From Seminavis robusta (lineage: Eukaryota > Bacillariophyta > Bacillariophyceae > Naviculales > Naviculaceae): 45,996 nucleotides of DNA. The stretch is taken from contig CAICTM010000835.1 of the NCBI GenBank assembly GCA_903772945.1, forward strand, positions 1 to 45,996. Reading direction: 5' to 3'. Below are positions 1 through 11,663 of this stretch, piece by piece. Below the pieces are notes generated by a model. The model searched no databases. It was not told the origin of the DNA and saw only the letters and a list, made by a program, of their open reading frames with translations. Position numbers and translations under genes: made by a program. Numbering within the stretch: position 1 is the first letter of the stretch; every line of letters starts with the position of its first letter.

Positions 1-1413
1 CCAGTAGTAGTAGAAGAAGATCCCATTGCCGTGTTTCCTCTGTGGCATTTGGTTGTGGATTTTCTAGATTTGGTGGATGTTCTGCAGGCCCGTCTCGTGT
101 GTCGTCGTTGGAATTCCGGCTTGTGCGAGAGTACAAGTGCTAACGGCAGCAGTAGTGGAGTGTCGGTCCAGCAATGTGTCCGATTTCTGGATGCCATTCT
201 GCAGCGACAAAATGTGGTCTTGGCGACAGGACACGTCCCAACTGTGGATGCCCACTGGACGTTGGGGTTGCTTTCTTCTCAGCCCGATTGGAAACGACGA
301 GAGCGACTGGCTTCGTTTCTTCTGGAGAGTGACGGCAGCAGCAGGGGTCACTTTGACAAGATGCTGTTGGTCCTGCGCGTGCTGCAACACTTACCATCTC
401 AAATGGGCATCTGCTACAATTCCAAGTGGGGCCGTCATGCCTGGGCCATGCAGTGGAATGCCAACACCCACACCAGCGAACCCCGGATCTATCATCCGTC
501 ATCCTTCCAAGTTTGTACTACTCAAGAAGATGCCACTACAACTACACCCGACGATATCCCCACGGTTGCCTCGGGACCTGCCAATCTCTTCCAAACTTCC
601 CCTGCACGGCATGGACCCAACAACGACTACGATATCCATGATACCCTGCAACTCATGAAGCACAAAACAGATTATGGCATAGTAACCGAGGAAACAATCC
701 AAGAACGTTGGGACTTGAATCGTTACCATCATGATCCTTCCCTTCCCAACTTACCGTCTGATCTACGCTGTCCCCTGTGCTGTTCCGACAGAAGAACACT
801 ACAGCTCTCGGAGTTCCCCTACCAAAGCCAGCCCACTAACGGCGACGATTTCATTACTCCACTGGGATATCGAACGGCCAATGTACTCACATTGACGCCT
901 GCAGAGACCACGAATGACCATTCTAGTAGCAGCCCGTCGTACCAAGAATTGGCCATTCCAATCATTCGTTCGCAGGACAATCTACAGTCCACAACCATTC
1001 CACAACTTCACCCCAAACCACATCTCAAGCATGCCATGACGTTGCATTGTACGCACTGTCGACAATTTGCACTCGTGGCTCCGGGGGGCATGTGCTGGTC
1101 GTCCAAATTCCCTTGCAAGAGTCGATCCAAGACGTTTTCTATACACGAATCCACTACATCATCCACAAGCAAAACCGATATCAAAACGTGGATGGGAGGC
1201 ATGTTGGTGCGCACCCGTTGCAGCGAACGAAACTGTCCCCGTCCCGTCTTTTGTCACGAATGTTCCCATGCGACCAGTCATGCACACTATCCAACAACAC
1301 AACAGCAACAACCACCACCTCCCCAACTACAACATTCCTCACGCTGCGACCATTGTCATTTGGATTATTGTCCTGCACATGCATGGTTGTCCACTGTCTG
1401 TCATCATTGGTAA
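1..1413 (+). CDS. F-box protein with Cys/His zinc clusters, 5' partial
   Basis: The frame is open from the first base of the window, so the true start lies upstream; at least 470 codons are present. Residues about 10-40 fit an F-box (hydrophobic helix, then LDLVDVLQARLVCRRWNS), which in this family binds Skp1 in SCF ubiquitin ligases. The C-terminal half has repeated CxxC/CxxH pairs (CPLCC, CTHC, CSERNC, CHEC, CDHC), likely zinc-binding clusters for substrate or protein contact. The stop TAA at 1411-1413 falls soon after the last CxxC. Beyond it the same frame stays open for about 40 codons and contains two more Cys, so the stop could be a recent mutation, or an intron boundary I cannot place. 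The F-box call rests on one short motif; the zinc clusters are visible directly. Substrate unknown. Confidence 0.65.
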   Translation, partial: PVVVEEDPIAVFPLWHLVVDFLDLVDVLQARLVCRRWNSGLCESTSANGSSSGVSVQQCVRFLDAILQRQNVVLATGHVPTVDAHWTLGLLSSQPDWKRRERLASFLLESDGSSRGHFDKMLLVLRVLQHLPSQMGICYNSKWGRHAWAMQWNANTHTSEPRIYHPSSFQVCTTQEDATTTTPDDIPTVASGPANLFQTSPARHGPNNDYDIHDTLQLMKHKTDYGIVTEETIQERWDLNRYHHDPSLPNLPSDLRCPLCCSDRRTLQLSEFPYQSQPTNGDDFITPLGYRTANVLTLTPAETTNDHSSSSPSYQELAIPIIRSQDNLQSTTIPQLHPKPHLKHAMTLHCTHCRQFALVAPGGMCWSSKFPCKSRSKTFSIHESTTSSTSKTDIKTWMGGMLVRTRCSERNCPRPVFCHECSHATSHAHYPTTQQQQPPPPQLQHSSRCDHCHLDYCPAHAWLSTVCHHW

Positions 1414-2729
1414 TATTATATTAGACAGGAAAACCATGGAGACTATTGTAGATCCACTGGCGTTTGTGGAACTGGAAGATATGCATCCAACAAAGCAACC
1501 AACAATGTATCGGGTGTCAGTGGCGAACGTGCCGTTTGATTGATTTTTGGTAGGTTGCGTGATCCAGTTACTTGGACATGTTCACCTCGACCGTTTGAAT
1601 TCGTCTGCTAGTCTAGCTATGACATTGTAAAGAAAGCCTCAAAGGGTCCTCTCACTGTAATAGAACCAAATCTATCTAGCTAGCTATCAATCGCCAGTTA
1701 CAACCCCGAGATTATTTGCACGGTTGCTCTGAACTAATAACTGGAAGCAAGTGACCATCACTTGGCTACCACTCGTTAATTTTGGAGTCGAGTCGGTCGT
1801 GGTTCTCAAATGGTCTGTTTCACTACTACAGTATCGTAGCCACATCCACCGTACCGGTACGATAGACAGGACCAAAATCGATCGCTCCAGCCACCATGCG
1901 TTCTGATCGAAGTTGAGGGACCGTCTCCTCTCGTGGGCTGGCAACAAAGAAGATAGCGCTACTGTATGTCAGCAAGCAGAAAGACAACGCTTGGGACATC
2001 TTGGCAACGATTACATGTAGAACGATCCTTACATCAGCAAGTACACTTTGTGTAGGCTACGGTATCAATGTCCATGGAAGGCTGACAAAGTCGATGGTAC
2101 ATGTAACACAGTACTAATAGGAGCTCTTCCAGTAATATAATGGTCCCCCACCCTGGTTTTGGGCTTTAGCCACACAGTATTACATGTCTGTAGTAGTCTA
2201 CTCCCATCAACCAGAGTGTTCTGCCGAGAAGGTGAACAGCCCAAGGGGCAGCCCTGTTCATTATGTCTGTTCGAACTACTGACCAAAGAGGATTTACAAG
2301 TCACGGATCTTGAATTTTTCCACTAAGACTTGCGACAGCACCAACCAGTACCGGTACTGTACCGGTTCGATTTGTACCACTGTACTGTAGAACGCAAAAC
2401 TGTGGCACCAGGGACCCAAAGGATTTAAAATAAAAATCATTTCTTATTAATTTTAAAAGCCTGACCTTTAGAAAAGCCTGCTGCTACTCTAAAAGCCTAA
2501 CCTTTAACTCCGGTTCGACTACTCTTACTCGTGTTCTGTTATTGCAGACACTGCTTACGCTTTTGCCACTGCGCATTTTGGACATTGGCACACCGTAGCA
2601 AAAACCGCGTTTGGGTCACTTCCAAGCACAAAATTTATTTGCTGCACAACCCACAACCAAAGAACCAAAGTAGTAACTAACGCAGCTAAACTAAACATCT
2701 GAGGAATCGAATCAATAACTATGCTAACA
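1414..2729. other. Intergenic spacer with no supported gene
   Basis: No frame here has convincing coding character. It holds palindromic TACCGGTA near 1851 and 2349, CTAGCTAG near 1677, and a small cluster of an AAAAGCCTRACCTTTA repeat (2454-2470, partial at 2472-2480, again at 2491-2506) about 230-270 bp upstream of cyclase gene A. It probably includes the promoter and 5' UTR of gene A. Confidence 0.5.
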
Positions 2730-5507
2730 ATGGAAGATAAGAATTTCGCCAATGGTATTGACTTGGCTGAGCATCAGAACACCGCTACAGCAGAAGAAAG
2801 CCAGGTTCCAGATGAGGAGAGCGAGGAGATGACCAACGGTGATACCGTCAGCCAGGCAACCGCCCATGATCTCTCAAAAATCAAGAAGCATGCCACAAGG
2901 ACCTGGAAGATTGCTTTGTTGATGGTGGTCATGGGAGCCACTGCCAGTGGAATCTTCCTTTATTTTGGCATATCTGTTGCTCAAAACGAACAGAGAGAGA
3001 GCTTTGAACGGAGAGCTAGTGATTTTTCCAAAGAGATTGATGGTGCCTGGGATGACTATGAGGCAGCAGCTCGTTCGACTCACTTAGAGTGCCGCAACTG
3101 GAGGACTGACAACTTGACCCATCAGGACTTTGAAGCTCTCTACTACTACCTACTTGAAGGAGGCCTGAACTTCTACTCTATCAATTGGGTCCCAAACATT
3201 ACCCATGCAGAGAGACCTCTAGTGGAAGAGAAAGAAGGGGCCTACTGGAAGAATAATGTTGAAGGTGCAGAAAACTATGCTGGTTTCACAGGCCAAGAAC
3301 CAGATCCAGACCATCCAGGTGAACTCATCTATGCCAATAGGTCTGAACAAGATTTCTACTTTCCGCTCTATGTAAGTTGATAACATATATGCAGGATGTT
3401 TACAGTATTGTAGGCTCCTGCACTCCAACCGATAACTAACACTTTCTCCCTGACACCCTATCCTTCTCCACGTTCCAGTTTGTGGAACCCAAGAGTGCTG
3501 CTGCTAGCATCATTCACTATGATCTTTTCAGTGCTCCCTGGGAAAGTCCTGCCATTTCCCAAGCACTGGCGACCTACCAACCTGCCCTCACTGGTAGGTT
3601 CGTCCTTGCACAGCACACACCAGAGGATGGCTACAGTACATTGCTTTATCACCCAGGCGTCAAACTCCCAAGTCACCTTGAACAAGATCGTCACGACCTT
3701 GCCCTCATCATTATGACGCTCAACCCCTTTCTCCAGCACGCAGCTCGCGTCCAACAGGAGCCAATGGCGGTTTACCTCTATGACAAGACTTTGGCAGAAA
3801 TGGATGAAGAAGTTCCCTTCGAATTCTTGGGTGGGGTGCAAGTGAAATATGGGAATGAAGACCGGAGCAGGCGTCAAGTGACAAATCTAATGGAAACAGA
3901 GTATGCTACTCTACAGGGCTCCTCTGACCTCTACTATGAACGAGATATCCATGCTGGAGGGAGGACCTGGGCAATTGTGGTTATCCCAGTTGAGGGTGAT
4001 ACCTCCTACCAACCCGATGTCATCTTTCCCATTCTCTGTGGTGCTATGATTTTTGCTGCCTCATTGCTGCTGGCATGGATCTGGGTTATGCACAACCGCA
4101 GCCGAACACAGCAAGTCATGGAGATTGTGGACAAGGCAGCTGTAGAGTCCAAGATTGTGTCCAACCTGTACCCTTCTGCTGTCCGAGAAGACATGATTCG
4201 CCAGCAAAAAGAATCAAGAGAAGCAGCCAACAAGGAAAAAGCAACAGCAAAAGCATTCAATGATGAATTTTTGTTGCAGGATGGCAAGCACTTTACTATG
4301 CTTGATCACTCTGACCATGGTGACAAAACTATTGAAGGAATCTACAAGACCAAGCCAATCGCCCACCATTATGAGGCATCTACAATCATGTAAGTGATCG
4401 AGTCATGCTGTGCGCTCCACAACTAAATGTGAAGCTTGCCTATCTCACACTCCTTTTGAATTTTGCACTGCCCAGGTTTGCTGATTTGGCCGGTTTCACT
4501 TCTTGGAGCTCAAGTAGATCGCCAGAAGATGTGTTTACTCTCCTTGAGACTCTGTATGGTGCTTTTGATGAAATAGCCAGACGGCGTAGAGTGTTCAAGG
4601 TGGAAACAGTGAGTTCTTGGCCAAATTTTTCTGGATGCAGGATGACCAAATCCTCACTCGCTTCCTGGATGACTTTTGTTGAAACTGGCAGATTGGTGAC
4701 TGTTATGTGGCGGTCGCAGGCGTTCCTAAGCCAAGAGAAGATCATGCTGTGGTCATGTGCAGGTTCGCCAATGATTGTCTCCACAAAATGCAAAAACTCA
4801 CCAAAGTTCTTGCAGAAGGATCACTTGGCTCTGATACCTCCAGTCTCTCATTTCGTGTTGGTCTACACAGTGGCCCGGTAAGGAATCATCTGCAGCCAGT
4901 TGGATCTTGTTCTGGTGATTCCAACAAACTCATATCATAATGGTATCTCTTTCCTCTGCTCCTGTTAGGTAACTGCAGGTGTTCTACGTGGTGGTAAGTC
5001 AAACAATGAAGTTCATCCTGTCATGCCGCCAGGTCTCTCACAGGAATGATTTTGTGCACAACAGACAAAGGACGCTTCCAGTTGTTTGGGGACACAATGA
5101 ATACTGCATCACGCATGGAGTCAACAGGGGTCAAGAACAAGATTCAGGTTTCCCAGGAGGCTGCAGATATCCTTGTGGCAAAGGGTTATCAAAAGTGGCT
5201 TACACCACGGGAAGACCCGGTTCATGCAAAGGGGAAGGGCACACTGCAAACCTATTTTGTAACCATTGCGAGTGATTCAACAGCATCTGCGCAAAGTTCT
5301 AATGGATTAAGTGGCAATGGGACGTTTGAGCTTCCTCTGGCTCCTGCAATTGCCAGCGAAGATACCAACACGAACAGCATCGCTCAACGAGAGCAAGGAG
5401 AAGTTGCCAGTGAAATTTCCAGAGAATGCAGCACCTATCAAGGAGAGCAAAGAGGGGCTGATGTTTTTGAAGATGAGAATTCTGTGATTGACATCGTTTA
5501 TGTTTGA
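2730..5507 (+). CDS. Receptor guanylate-cyclase-like protein A (TM-CHASE-TM-class III cyclase)
   Basis: Six exons: 2730-3371, 3479-4389, 4476-4608, 4692-4877, 4969-4993, 5065-5507 (779 aa). All introns are GT-AG and 71-107 nt. I chose ATG 2730 because it gives the MED start shared with genes B and C; ATG 2721 is in frame. TM1 is at about residues 60-82. A CHASE domain follows (about 90-390; FERRASDFSKEI, NWVPNITHAERP, YFVEP, YHPG), predicted outside the cell. TM2 is at about 395-418, then a helical linker with LYPSAVRE. The class III cyclase domain (about 517-690) has both metal aspartates (FADLAGF, ETIGDCY) and the NTASRME Asn/Arg pair, so it should be active as a homodimer. The purine-contact pair is Glu (VET) and Gln (FQLFGD): guanylate-like at the first site, atypical at the second. 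The product is probably cGMP, with cAMP possible. Ligand unknown. Confidence 0.9.
4969..4993 (+). other. 25-nt microexon (exon 5) of cyclase gene A
   Basis: This exon reads VTAGVLRG plus one base of the next codon. It joins exon 4 (ending HSGP) to exon 6 (starting KGRFQLFGD) and restores the class III core HSGPVTAGVLRGDKGRF. It is flanked by introns of 91 nt and 71 nt. Equivalent 25-nt exons are at 11174-11198 and 15885-15909 in genes B and C. Confidence 0.88.
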
Positions 5508-8449
5508 GACCACATCCTGCTTTCTTGCCTCCAACTGCTTCAAATTGCTTCCATAATCTTCCTCTCTCTTCTCCAATCCTTCCCTCCGATCTTGATCCAT
5601 TTCTCCCAGCCCTCCATTGGTGTTACACCTTGGTATGGCCTCACAGCATCTCGTTGATAGGAAACTGGTGCCAAACACTCTGTGGAGGGGAAGGAACTCC
5701 AATATTTCTAGCTAGATTATGAGTTTTTCCACGATGTTGCGCTACATATGCATTGGATGTTCTTCTAACCGTAGTAGTCGTTAGTAGTAGTTGTCGTGGT
5801 TGCAATTGAAGTTAACGTAGAGCTTACTATGCTGTTAGAGTGGACTGGGTACACACACAGTGTTGTCGGTCGGACTCAATGAAGCAGAGAGTTTGGATTC
5901 GGAACAATGCACCATAGACCAGGAGCAGCAGGGGACAGACTAGCTGTAGAGATCAAGAGCGCCACGATCAGCTATCCCAAAGACGTGGTGAGCTCATACT
6001 ATTGGCAGGAACTGGAGCCACGAAGACACATCGTAGCGACTCTAGTTTAAACGAAGTGGGGTCACTGTACGAAGCCAAACCAAGTGGTCGTAGGCTCCGT
6101 AGCCGAGAGGAGCGACACGAGGAGAGGTGTTGTCACGGAGAGGAACTAGATATCAGGTTCCAACAGGAAGAGGAACCACAGAGGTACTTCTGTGGGAGTT
6201 TCCAGATCCAATACAAGCCATCGAAGCATTGCTGATACGGTAGAGCAGAAGTGCGACGGAAATCCGACGCGAACAAGCCATATTGCCAACACGATTACTC
6301 GTCATCGACACGGTGCGTATCCGCCAAGGACACCTTTGTGCTCGGAACAATAACGCAACCTGCCGCAACCTGCCCGCAACCTGCCCGACAAGGTAGAAGA
6401 ACTCGAAGCGCCGAGGAAAAAAGACTCTTCCAAGCGCTGTTCCTTCTAACGTTGTCTTGCACTCTTCATGGTGTTGTCTGTAAAAGTCGATCGATTTGAT
6501 AGTGTTGCCTGATGTCACTTGTCCGGTATCTTTTAGCTATCTACACTGTAGCTATCCAACAAGATTGGCGTGGTACCGGTATCGATGCCCTTTCCGGAAC
6601 CATCCAGCGTTCGTAATAGCTAGCCCAGCTAGCTAGAGTACGACTGTGCGAGTGCTGCTGTTACAGGAGGGTTGTAGTGGGTTTGTAGAATCCTGCTGGA
6701 ACTTCACGTGGTGGCTGCAATCAGGCAGGTAGTGGAAAGCCTTGGGTACCGGTACTTGTCGGTGCTGGAACCGACGGAGGAGCTGTATGGTGGGGTTGTC
6801 CAGGGACTGCCGGAGGGTTTCTTTGAGTGACCTAGCTATAGCGACTGCGATGTCAAGTATTGACAAGGGACTGTGGAAAACCAACGGTCCATTGTGGAAC
6901 CTGACCTGTGGCCACTAGAACTGATACCGGTACGTTGGACGCATTACTTGTCATGGCAATCGTGGCGGTGGGTGATAAAGGAAACTTATCCAATCTTTCT
7001 CGAGAAATGACGTGTCCATTTTCGCGCTGGACTGAACTTGCTAGCTTTCTGGATAAAGGACCTGTGAGTTGGGGCCGAACGAGCAAAGTGTGGTCCCTGT
7101 TGGATGGTCTACGGACCCTGTCGAAACATCTCTGGCTCTCTGAGAGCGCAACTCGGCAATGGGCGTCGACATTGGGTTCTGCTCCGTGGAAAGGCGAACA
7201 AGTTTGATAGGACGTACAAAGGCGCATATAGCTCCTCTGCCAACTACAAGCCAACCAGGAAGTCGCTGCCGGGCAAAAGTGATCTCAAAAGCGGCATTGC
7301 CACCGTACCGCAAACGTTTTCTTCGGATAATCAGCTTTAGTACAGGGCAACCATTTTGATTCGATTGATCATTCATAGCAAAGCTCCGCAATCAGCAATT
7401 GAAGAACTTCACAAGGACTTCGCGACTTCTTCTTCGGCCAGCATTTCGTGGCTTCGAGTAAGGAAGGAAGTACTGTGCATGTCCCGAGTAGCTACTCCGC
7501 AAATCGAGCATCGGAGCCAGAAGTGTACGTTATAGTCGAGGCCAACCACTGCTCTTTCTGTTTCCTCTAACAGCATCAAGCCCAGCAAGATAGCTAGCTA
7601 GCTGGCCCGGCATGCAATGAAGATTTAAGCCAACGAATCGAATCCTGTTACCAAGCAAGGGGCCTTCTTTTGGCAGCTCTCCCAGCACTCACTTTGACAC
7701 GTACATTTGTTTCTAGTAGCACGCATTTTGTGGCCACTATGGTTAACTAGCTGTTAACTCCACGCTTTCGGAATAAATAGACTTCCTTCCGTGTGGCAGT
7801 GCAGTCACTGAGACCACGGGAACACAAGACGAAGACCTTGGTCACCGGAAGGGGGTCATACCAGACTGGGTGCTATAAATGTGGCAACTGTTCGAGAAGT
7901 CAACCAGCTTGCTGAGCTCTTGTTGTTCCATTTTCCCGATCACAAACTGTCAGTTGTCAGTAGAAACTCAATGGTGGAGGTCTGTGGCAAAGCTCCAGCG
8001 CGCCTATTGACGAATTGGAAGAGTGTGGAATGAGCTGTCGTATCTCGAATGCGGAGAGTCTGAGACTGCGACTGGAGAAGCTACCGCTATGTACGCTTGA
8101 CTGCTAAATGTCCAAACCGAATCGGACGATCTTTTCACCAGCGGCAACTGTTCCAATGACTTCAATCTTTCTTTGGCTTTTATACCCAAACTAGCAGTCG
8201 GAGAACGGTGGTACGGGTACATCGTACTACCGGTACATACTCTGAAGTATTTTGATACTAAGTCTTTTTGCTGCAACTACAGCAAGCAGCATAAGTCCCT
8301 ACACGTGCTGTAATCTTGCATATTATCCTTCTCTTGATTATAGGACTTCAGTTTTCACTATTTTTATTTAACTCCGTCTTATTCGGCTGACACTTTCTAC
8401 ATGGATGGAACACCTAGAAAAGCGGAACACCTCAGCGCTTCTTTCGGAG
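5508..8449. other. Intergenic spacer between cyclase genes A and B
   Basis: No gene can be supported in this nearly 3 kb; the short open frames have no recognisable motif or paralogue. It contains TACCGGTA palindromes (near 6573, 6744, 6926, 8230) and CTAGCTAG runs (near 5709, 6610, 7590). The stretch at about 7970-8190 shares short blocks with about 12645-12870 upstream of gene C (for example GCAACTGTTCCAATGAC), so the duplicated unit seems to include some upstream DNA. Confidence 0.5.
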
Positions 8450-8768
8450 CTTGGTTGGTATTTACTGCAGTAAATCCGGGTTACTGGCTCCTTACTGTCC
8501 AATTACTGCCATTGTTGGCCACCTAATTACTGCAGTAAGTAATCCCATGCAGTAAGTAATCTGCCTTTGCAACAGTAATATCCAGTAAATGACAGTAAAA
8601 GCACAGTAATTAGCCTTTATTACTGCAATTACTGTAGTTTACTGCCTTCAATTGGCTTTAAATTACTGTGCATAATTACTGCTACTGAGGAATTACTGCA
8701 TTACTGCCATTACTGCTCCTTTTACTGACCTCATGGCAGTAAGGAATAAACAGTAAATACCAACCAAG
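8450..8768. mobile_element. MITE with 18-bp TIRs and TTACTG motif blocks
   Basis: The ends are perfect inverted repeats, CTTGGTTGGTATTTACTG on the left and its reverse complement on the right. The element is flanked by the direct repeat TTTCGGAGC (8442-8450 and 8769-8777), a 9-bp target-site duplication, or 8 bp if the shared C belongs to the TIR. The interior has no coding capacity. It carries about 23 copies of TTACTG or its complement CAGTAA in alternating orientation blocks (8462-8527, 8533-8603, 8620-8722, 8737-8756). Such subterminal motif clusters are typical transposase-binding arrays of hAT- or Mutator-type non-autonomous elements; the superfamily is an inference from duplication length. 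It lies about 200 bp upstream of cyclase gene B and has no counterpart upstream of A or C. Confidence 0.88.
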
Positions 8769-8968
8769 TTTCGGAGCACTAAGTTTGCTGGTACCGCATC
8801 CAAGAGTCTCAAACTATCGTCCGTTGTCGGTGGTACGCTCAGCCTCACTCAACCAAACTCAACTCCACACCACCAAACCCCAATCAAGCGGTCCTCAAAG
8901 TTTTGCCACACCGCGTCTTGAAACCAAGCCAAACCAAACCAAACCAAACGAGTTGCTGACACGAAGCC

Positions 8969-11663
8969 ATGGAAGATATCAGTGAAGAACTTTCTAACTC
9001 TGCCCTGAGCGAGCCTCAGAATACCACCACAGGAGTGTGTTACAGAGATGAGGAAACTGGGGACGAAACAAACCGTGATATCTCAAAGATCAAGAAGCAT
9101 GCCACCAGGACCTGGATGATTACTTTCTTGTTGGTGAGCATGGGAGCTGCTGCCAGTGTAGCCTTTCTGTACATTGGCATTAGTGGGGCTAGTAATGACC
9201 AGAAAGAGAGCTTTGAACGTAGGGCTAGTGACGTCTCCAAAGAGATTGATGGTGCTTGGGATGACTATGAGGCAGCAGCTCGTTGGACTCACTCTGAGTG
9301 CCGCAACTGGAGGACTGACAACTTCACGCATCAGGACTTTGAAGCTCTCTATTACTACCTAATTGAAGAAGGCCTGAACTTCTACTCTATCAATTGGGTC
9401 CCAAACATTACCCATGCAGAGAGACCTCTAGTGGAAGAGAAAGAGGGGGGCTTTTGGAAGAACAATATTGAAGGTGCAGAAAACTATGCTGGTTTCACAG
9501 GCCAAGAACCAGATCCAGACCATCCAGGTGAACTCATCTATGCCAACAGATCCGAACAAGCTTTCTACTTTCCAATTTATGTAAGTTTCCATTTATGTTG
9601 AAGGTTTGCATGGGTATCTGCTTGACTCCAACCAATAACTAACACTTTCTCCCTGCCACCCTATCCTTCTCCACGTTCCAGTTTGTGGAACCCAAGAGTG
9701 CTGCTGCTAGCATCATTCACTATGATCTTTTCAGTGCTCCCTGGGAAAGTCCTGCCATTTCCAAAGCTCTGGAGACCTACCAACCTGCCCTCACTGGAAG
9801 GTTCGTCCTTGCACAGCACGCACCCGAGGATGGCTACAGTACACTGCTTTATCACCCTGGTGTCAAACTCCCAAGTCACCTTGCACAAGAACGTCACGAC
9901 GTTACCACCATCGTTATGACGCTCAACCCCTTTCTCCAGCATGCAGCTCGCGTCCAGCAGGAGCCAATGGCGGTTTACCTCTATGACAAGACCTTGGCAG
10001 AAATGGATGAAGAAGCTCCCTTTGAATTCTTGGGTGGAGTGCAAGTGAAATACGAGAATGAAGACCGCAGCAAGCGCAAAATGACAAATCTAATGGAAAC
10101 AGAGTATGCTACTCTACAGGACTCCTCTGACCTCTACTATGAACGAGACATCCATGCTGGAGGGAGGACCTGGGCAATTGTGGTTATCCCAGTGGAGGGT
10201 GATACCTCCTTCCAACCAGATGTCATTTTTGCCATTCTCTGTGGAGTAATGATCTTTGCTGCCTCATTGCTGCTGGCATGGATCTGGGTTATGCACAACC
10301 GCAGCCGAACACACCAAGTCATGAAAATTGTGGACAAGGCAGCTGCAGAGTCCAGGATTGTCTCAGACCTGTTCCCGGCCGCTGTCCGAGAATCCATGAT
10401 TCACCAGCAAAGAGTCTCCCAAGCTGAGAAAGCAAGAGATGACGCCAGCAGTTCCAAAGATTCATTTTTGATGCAGGATCGCAGTGAATTCAACATGTTT
10501 CAGGATCCTGACGATGATGGTCGGAAAACAATAGAAGGAGTTTACTTGACAAAGCCAATTGCCCACCGTTATGACGCCTCTACAATCATGTAAGTGCACC
10601 AGTCATACTGTATGCTCCATAACTAAATGGGAACCTCACCTAGCTCACCCCCCTTTTGAATTTTGGGCTGCCCAGGTTTGCGGACTTGGCCGGTTTCACT
10701 GCTTGGAGCTCCAGCAGATCACCAGAAGATGTGTTTACTCTCCTTGAGACTCTGTATGGTGCTTTTGATGAAATAGCCAGACGGCGAAGAGTGTTCAAGG
10801 TGGAAACAGTGAGTACTTGGCCTAATTTCTCTTGATGCAGGATGACCAAATCCTCACTCGCTTCCTGGATGACTTTTGTTGAAACTGGCAGATTGGTGAC
10901 TGTTATGTGGCAGTCGCAGGCGTTCCCAAGCCAAGAGAAGATCATGCTGTGGTCATGTGTCGGTTTGCGAAGGACTGTCTCCACAAAATGCAAAAACTAA
11001 TCAAAGTTCTTGCAGAAGGATCACTTGGCTCTGATACCTCCAGTCTCTCATTTCGTGTTGGTCTACACAGTGGCCCGGTAAGAAATCATCTGCAGCCGGC
11101 TGGATCTTTTGCAGTCATGGATCTTTTGGCGGCAAACTCATCCAATAGTATCTCTTTCCTCTGTTCCTGTTAGGTAACCGCGGGTGTTCTACGTGGTGGT
11201 AAGATTACCTTTTAGACAGTGAAGTTCTCCCCTTCACGTCAGAAGGTCCCTCACACAAATGACTCTGTACCGGTACACAACAGACAAACGGCGCTTCCAG
11301 TTGTTTGGGGACACAATGAATACTGCATCACGAATGGAGACAACAGGGGTTGAGAACAAGATTCAAGTTTCCCAGGAGACTGCAGATCTTCTTATTGCAA
11401 GGGGGCATAAAAAGTGGCTTACACCTCGCGAGGCCTTGGTTGAGGCAAAAGGAAAGGGCACAGTGCAGACGTATTTTGTGAACATTGCCAGTGGTTCTGT
11501 GGCATCTTCCCAAGCTTGCGACCACGCCAGAGGCAAGATGGATTTCCGATCTTTTGCCAGTGAAACTACAGGTTCCAGTGACGGCACCGCCTCCGAGGAG
11601 GAGCAAGCAGGGGCCGACATGCTTGAAGAAGAGCATGGAGTGACAGACATCGTGAACATCTAA
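8969..11663 (+). CDS. Receptor guanylate-cyclase-like protein B (TM-CHASE-TM-class III cyclase)
   Basis: Six exons: 8969-9580, 9682-10589, 10676-10808, 10892-11077, 11174-11198, 11284-11663 (747 aa). Exon phases match genes A and C exactly. The order is a short acidic cytosolic N-terminus, TM1 (about 45-70), CHASE domain, TM2 (about 385-408), LFPAAVRE linker, and cyclase core with FADLAGFTAW, KVETIGDCY, HSGPVTAGVLRG and FQLFGDTMNTASRME. Both metal aspartates and the Asn/Arg pair are present. The residue after the DK of exon 6 is Arg (DKRRFQLF) where A and C have Gly. The protein ends in TDIVNI. The 5' leader next to the ATG (CTTGAAACCAAGCC...) resembles that of gene C, and the 3' flank also matches C, so B and C look like the younger pair. 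Intron 5 contains a TACCGGTA palindrome. The nearby MITE could affect its promoter. Confidence 0.9.

Noticed and set aside
4640..4691. Alternative acceptor in intron 3 of cyclase A (after GGATGCAG)
   Set aside because: Using it adds 51 nt with an in-frame TGA, and the next acceptor restores the conserved VETIGDCY.
8450..8768. CRISPR-like array from the regular TTACTG motifs
   Set aside because: Motifs are only 6 bp, in alternating orientation and with irregular spacing; TIRs and a target duplication identify a transposable element in a eukaryotic genome.
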